This document shows, one piece after another, positions 5,178 to 6,652 of a stretch of DNA of 6,652 nucleotides. This DNA is from Kiritimatiellales bacterium (lineage in GTDB: Bacteria; Verrucomicrobiota; Kiritimatiellia; Kiritimatiellales; Pontiellaceae): positions 1-6,652 of the forward strand of contig WFRA01000232.1 of NCBI GenBank assembly GCA_015486775.1, read 5' to 3'. The translations under genes and the position numbers were made by a program. The notes beneath the pieces were generated by a model that did not search any database, was not told the origin of the DNA, and saw nothing but the letters and a program-made list of their open reading frames with translations. Each line of letters begins with the position of its first letter. Within the stretch, counting starts at the first letter, position 1.

Positions 5178-6652
5178 GTGAAGCTGAAAAATAAAATAGG
5201 TTTAATTCCCGCAGTCCAGACAGTTCTGTTTTTGATGGTTCTGTTTATTGCAACATCGGCTCCGGCCGGGGCAATCGACATTGGGTCGCGGCTGGAATTG
5301 TTCGTTGACGACTATTTGGTCGCGAACATGCAGAACGCCGAATATAAAATGCACCCGCCGGTTGAACAGAAGCCTTCGAACTCGCCCCTGCCCAAACACA
5401 CCGGTTATATGACCGTGCTCAAGGATGGTGATTTATATCGAGCCTACTACCGCGGTACTTATCCCGGATTCAAGGGGATCAGGAATTATTTCGAGGAACA
5501 TCCCGACGAGGTGGAACGTTATGCCAAGCTTTCCGGCCTTTCGCCCGCTAGGCTGAAAACAGGCAAGTGGTTTGCCGGACATCCAGGTGAGTGCACATAT
5601 TATGCCGAGAGCAAGGATGGAGATGAATGGGAGTTTCCAAACCTCGGAATATATGAATTCGAGGGCACGACGAAGAACAATGTCGTTTTAGCCAATACCC
5701 CTCCGCTGAGCACCAACTTCTCGCCCTTTATTGATACGAATCCCAATGCGGACAAATCCGAACGATACAAGGCGCTGGCCGGTCACCCCGGCTACGGCGA
5801 TAGACGCGGCGCTAAAGGAACCGGACTTCACGCGTTGGTGTCGTCCGATGGCATTCACTGGAAAGATATCGGCGAGGTCATTCCGTACCCCAAAGGGGCT
5901 TCCCATGCGTTCGATTCACAAAATGTTGCATTCTGGTCTGAAGCCGAGCAGTTGTATGTTTGCTACTTCCGGTCCTGGTGGCATTTTAGCGACAACTCGG
6001 ACGAGGCTCCGCGCACCGGTTCTGCAGAAATGTCTGAACAACATCCCGATGCGGGCAAGGCCGACCAATTGCGGTCGATATCGCGCACCACATCACCGGA
6101 TTTCAAGACCTGGAGTACACCGGTGGAGATGAAACCGAACCTGCCGGGCGAACATCTGTACACCAACCAGACACATCCCTATTTTCGTGCCCCGCACATC
6201 TACATCGCCCTTCCAACCCGCTACGCCAAGGGCCGGCTCGGAACAAAAAAGGTGGATGGCATGCTTGGGTCCACGGATATCCTTTTTATGAGTTCGCGTG
6301 CCGGCTCGACAACCTATGACCGCACATTCAAGGAAGCGTACATTCGCCCCGGGCTGGATATTGAGCGCTGGAAAAGCAGGGCGAACTACGTTGCCTTGAA
6401 TGTCCAGCCCACGGGACTGAACGAGATGTCTATCTGGCATCAGGGTAACGGGCACCGGTATGCGCTCCGCACCGATGGGTTCATCTCGATAAACGCCGGG
6501 ATCGAGGAGGGCCAGATGACAACCAAGCCCATTTCTTTTTCCGGCCACCAATTACAGCTTAATGTCAGCACGTCGGCTCTCGGGAGCGTGCGGGTGGAAA
6601 TATCGACCGCCGCCGGCGATCCGATCGAGGGCTTTGGTCTGGATGACTGCGA
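5178..6652 (+). CDS. Secreted glycosidase-like five-bladed propeller family protein (partial, 3' end missing)
   Basis: The frame stays open from GTG 5178 to the right edge, giving 491 residues with no stop. The N-terminus is a signal peptide: basic KLKNK, then a hydrophobic run (L17 to A25), and likely cleavage after PAGA (A32). The mature part begins with LELFVDDYL (39-47) and YMTVLKDGDLYRAYYRG (77-93). It has propeller-blade motifs of the type (S/T)xDGxxW or close: ESKDGDEW (144-151), SSDGIHW (222-228) and SPDFKTW (306-312). It also shows FDSQN (245-249), YFRAPHIYIALPTR (335-348), IRPGLD (389-394) and RTDGF (431-435). I recognise this combination from proteins of Planctomycetes/Verrucomicrobia relatives that are usually annotated as hypothetical and resemble GH32/GH43-type propellers. 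A beta-rich C-terminal domain starts near residue 430 and is cut off by the window edge. It probably binds or cleaves a glycan outside the cytoplasm. Catalytic acids cannot be assigned. It lies 79 bases after the symporter gene. Confidence 0.85.
   Translation, partial: MKLKNKIGLIPAVQTVLFLMVLFIATSAPAGAIDIGSRLELFVDDYLVANMQNAEYKMHPPVEQKPSNSPLPKHTGYMTVLKDGDLYRAYYRGTYPGFKGIRNYFEEHPDEVERYAKLSGLSPARLKTGKWFAGHPGECTYYAESKDGDEWEFPNLGIYEFEGTTKNNVVLANTPPLSTNFSPFIDTNPNADKSERYKALAGHPGYGDRRGAKGTGLHALVSSDGIHWKDIGEVIPYPKGASHAFDSQNVAFWSEAEQLYVCYFRSWWHFSDNSDEAPRTGSAEMSEQHPDAGKADQLRSISRTTSPDFKTWSTPVEMKPNLPGEHLYTNQTHPYFRAPHIYIALPTRYAKGRLGTKKVDGMLGSTDILFMSSRAGSTTYDRTFKEAYIRPGLDIERWKSRANYVALNVQPTGLNEMSIWHQGNGHRYALRTDGFISINAGIEEGQMTTKPISFSGHQLQLNVSTSALGSVRVEISTAAGDPIEGFGLDDC

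Noticed and set aside
5731..6132. Overlapping + strand frame (133 codons) inside the propeller gene
   Set aside because: The propeller frame is open across the whole region with a signal peptide and conserved motifs. The overlapping frame has no recognisable content.

Overview
The window carries six genes, all on the + strand and closely spaced. It reads like part of a carbohydrate-utilisation locus from a free-living, probably marine or anaerobic bacterium of the PVC group (Kiritimatiellota, Lentisphaerota, Verrucomicrobiota or Planctomycetota). That placement is inference. It rests on three things: a right-end gene of the 'LELFVDDYL' secreted propeller type, which I associate with those phyla; a sodium:solute symporter fused to a HEAT-like domain; and intergenic GAATATCGAA-type and GATTAGCGAGATTAGTG-type repeat DNA. 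The sequence is moderately GC-rich, with AT-richer gaps between genes.

Layout: 2-145 is the C-terminal end of a probable Gfo/Idh/MocA oxidoreductase. 173-967 is a short-chain dehydrogenase (SDR1) with an unusual active site. 1008-1814 is an HpcH/HpaI-type class II aldolase with its full catalytic set. 1815-1922 is a spacer with direct repeats. 1923-2705 is a second SDR with a canonical tetrad. 2706-2827 is a spacer that folds into a long imperfect hairpin. 2828-5098 is a sodium:solute symporter with a signal peptide and an extracytoplasmic HEAT-like domain. 5178-6652 is a secreted glycosidase-like beta-propeller protein with a GTG start that runs off the right edge. No gap exceeds 122 bases, so no long stretch lacks a gene.

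How the genes may work together (inference): the secreted propeller protein acts on or binds a polysaccharide or oligosaccharide outside the cytoplasm, and the Na+-coupled symporter imports a released sugar or sugar acid. The Gfo/Idh-like and SDR enzymes oxidise or interconvert it, and the HpaI-type aldolase cleaves a 2-keto-3-deoxy acid to pyruvate plus an aldehyde. This matches the logic of non-phosphorylative sugar or deoxysugar catabolism (fucose/rhamnose type), but the window shows no dehydratase or lactonase and the substrate cannot be read from it.

The observations most worth a second look are the 29-bp imperfect inverted repeat between SDR2 and the symporter, the HEAT-symporter fusion, the loss of the catalytic Asn in SDR1, and the SDR-aldolase-SDR arrangement.
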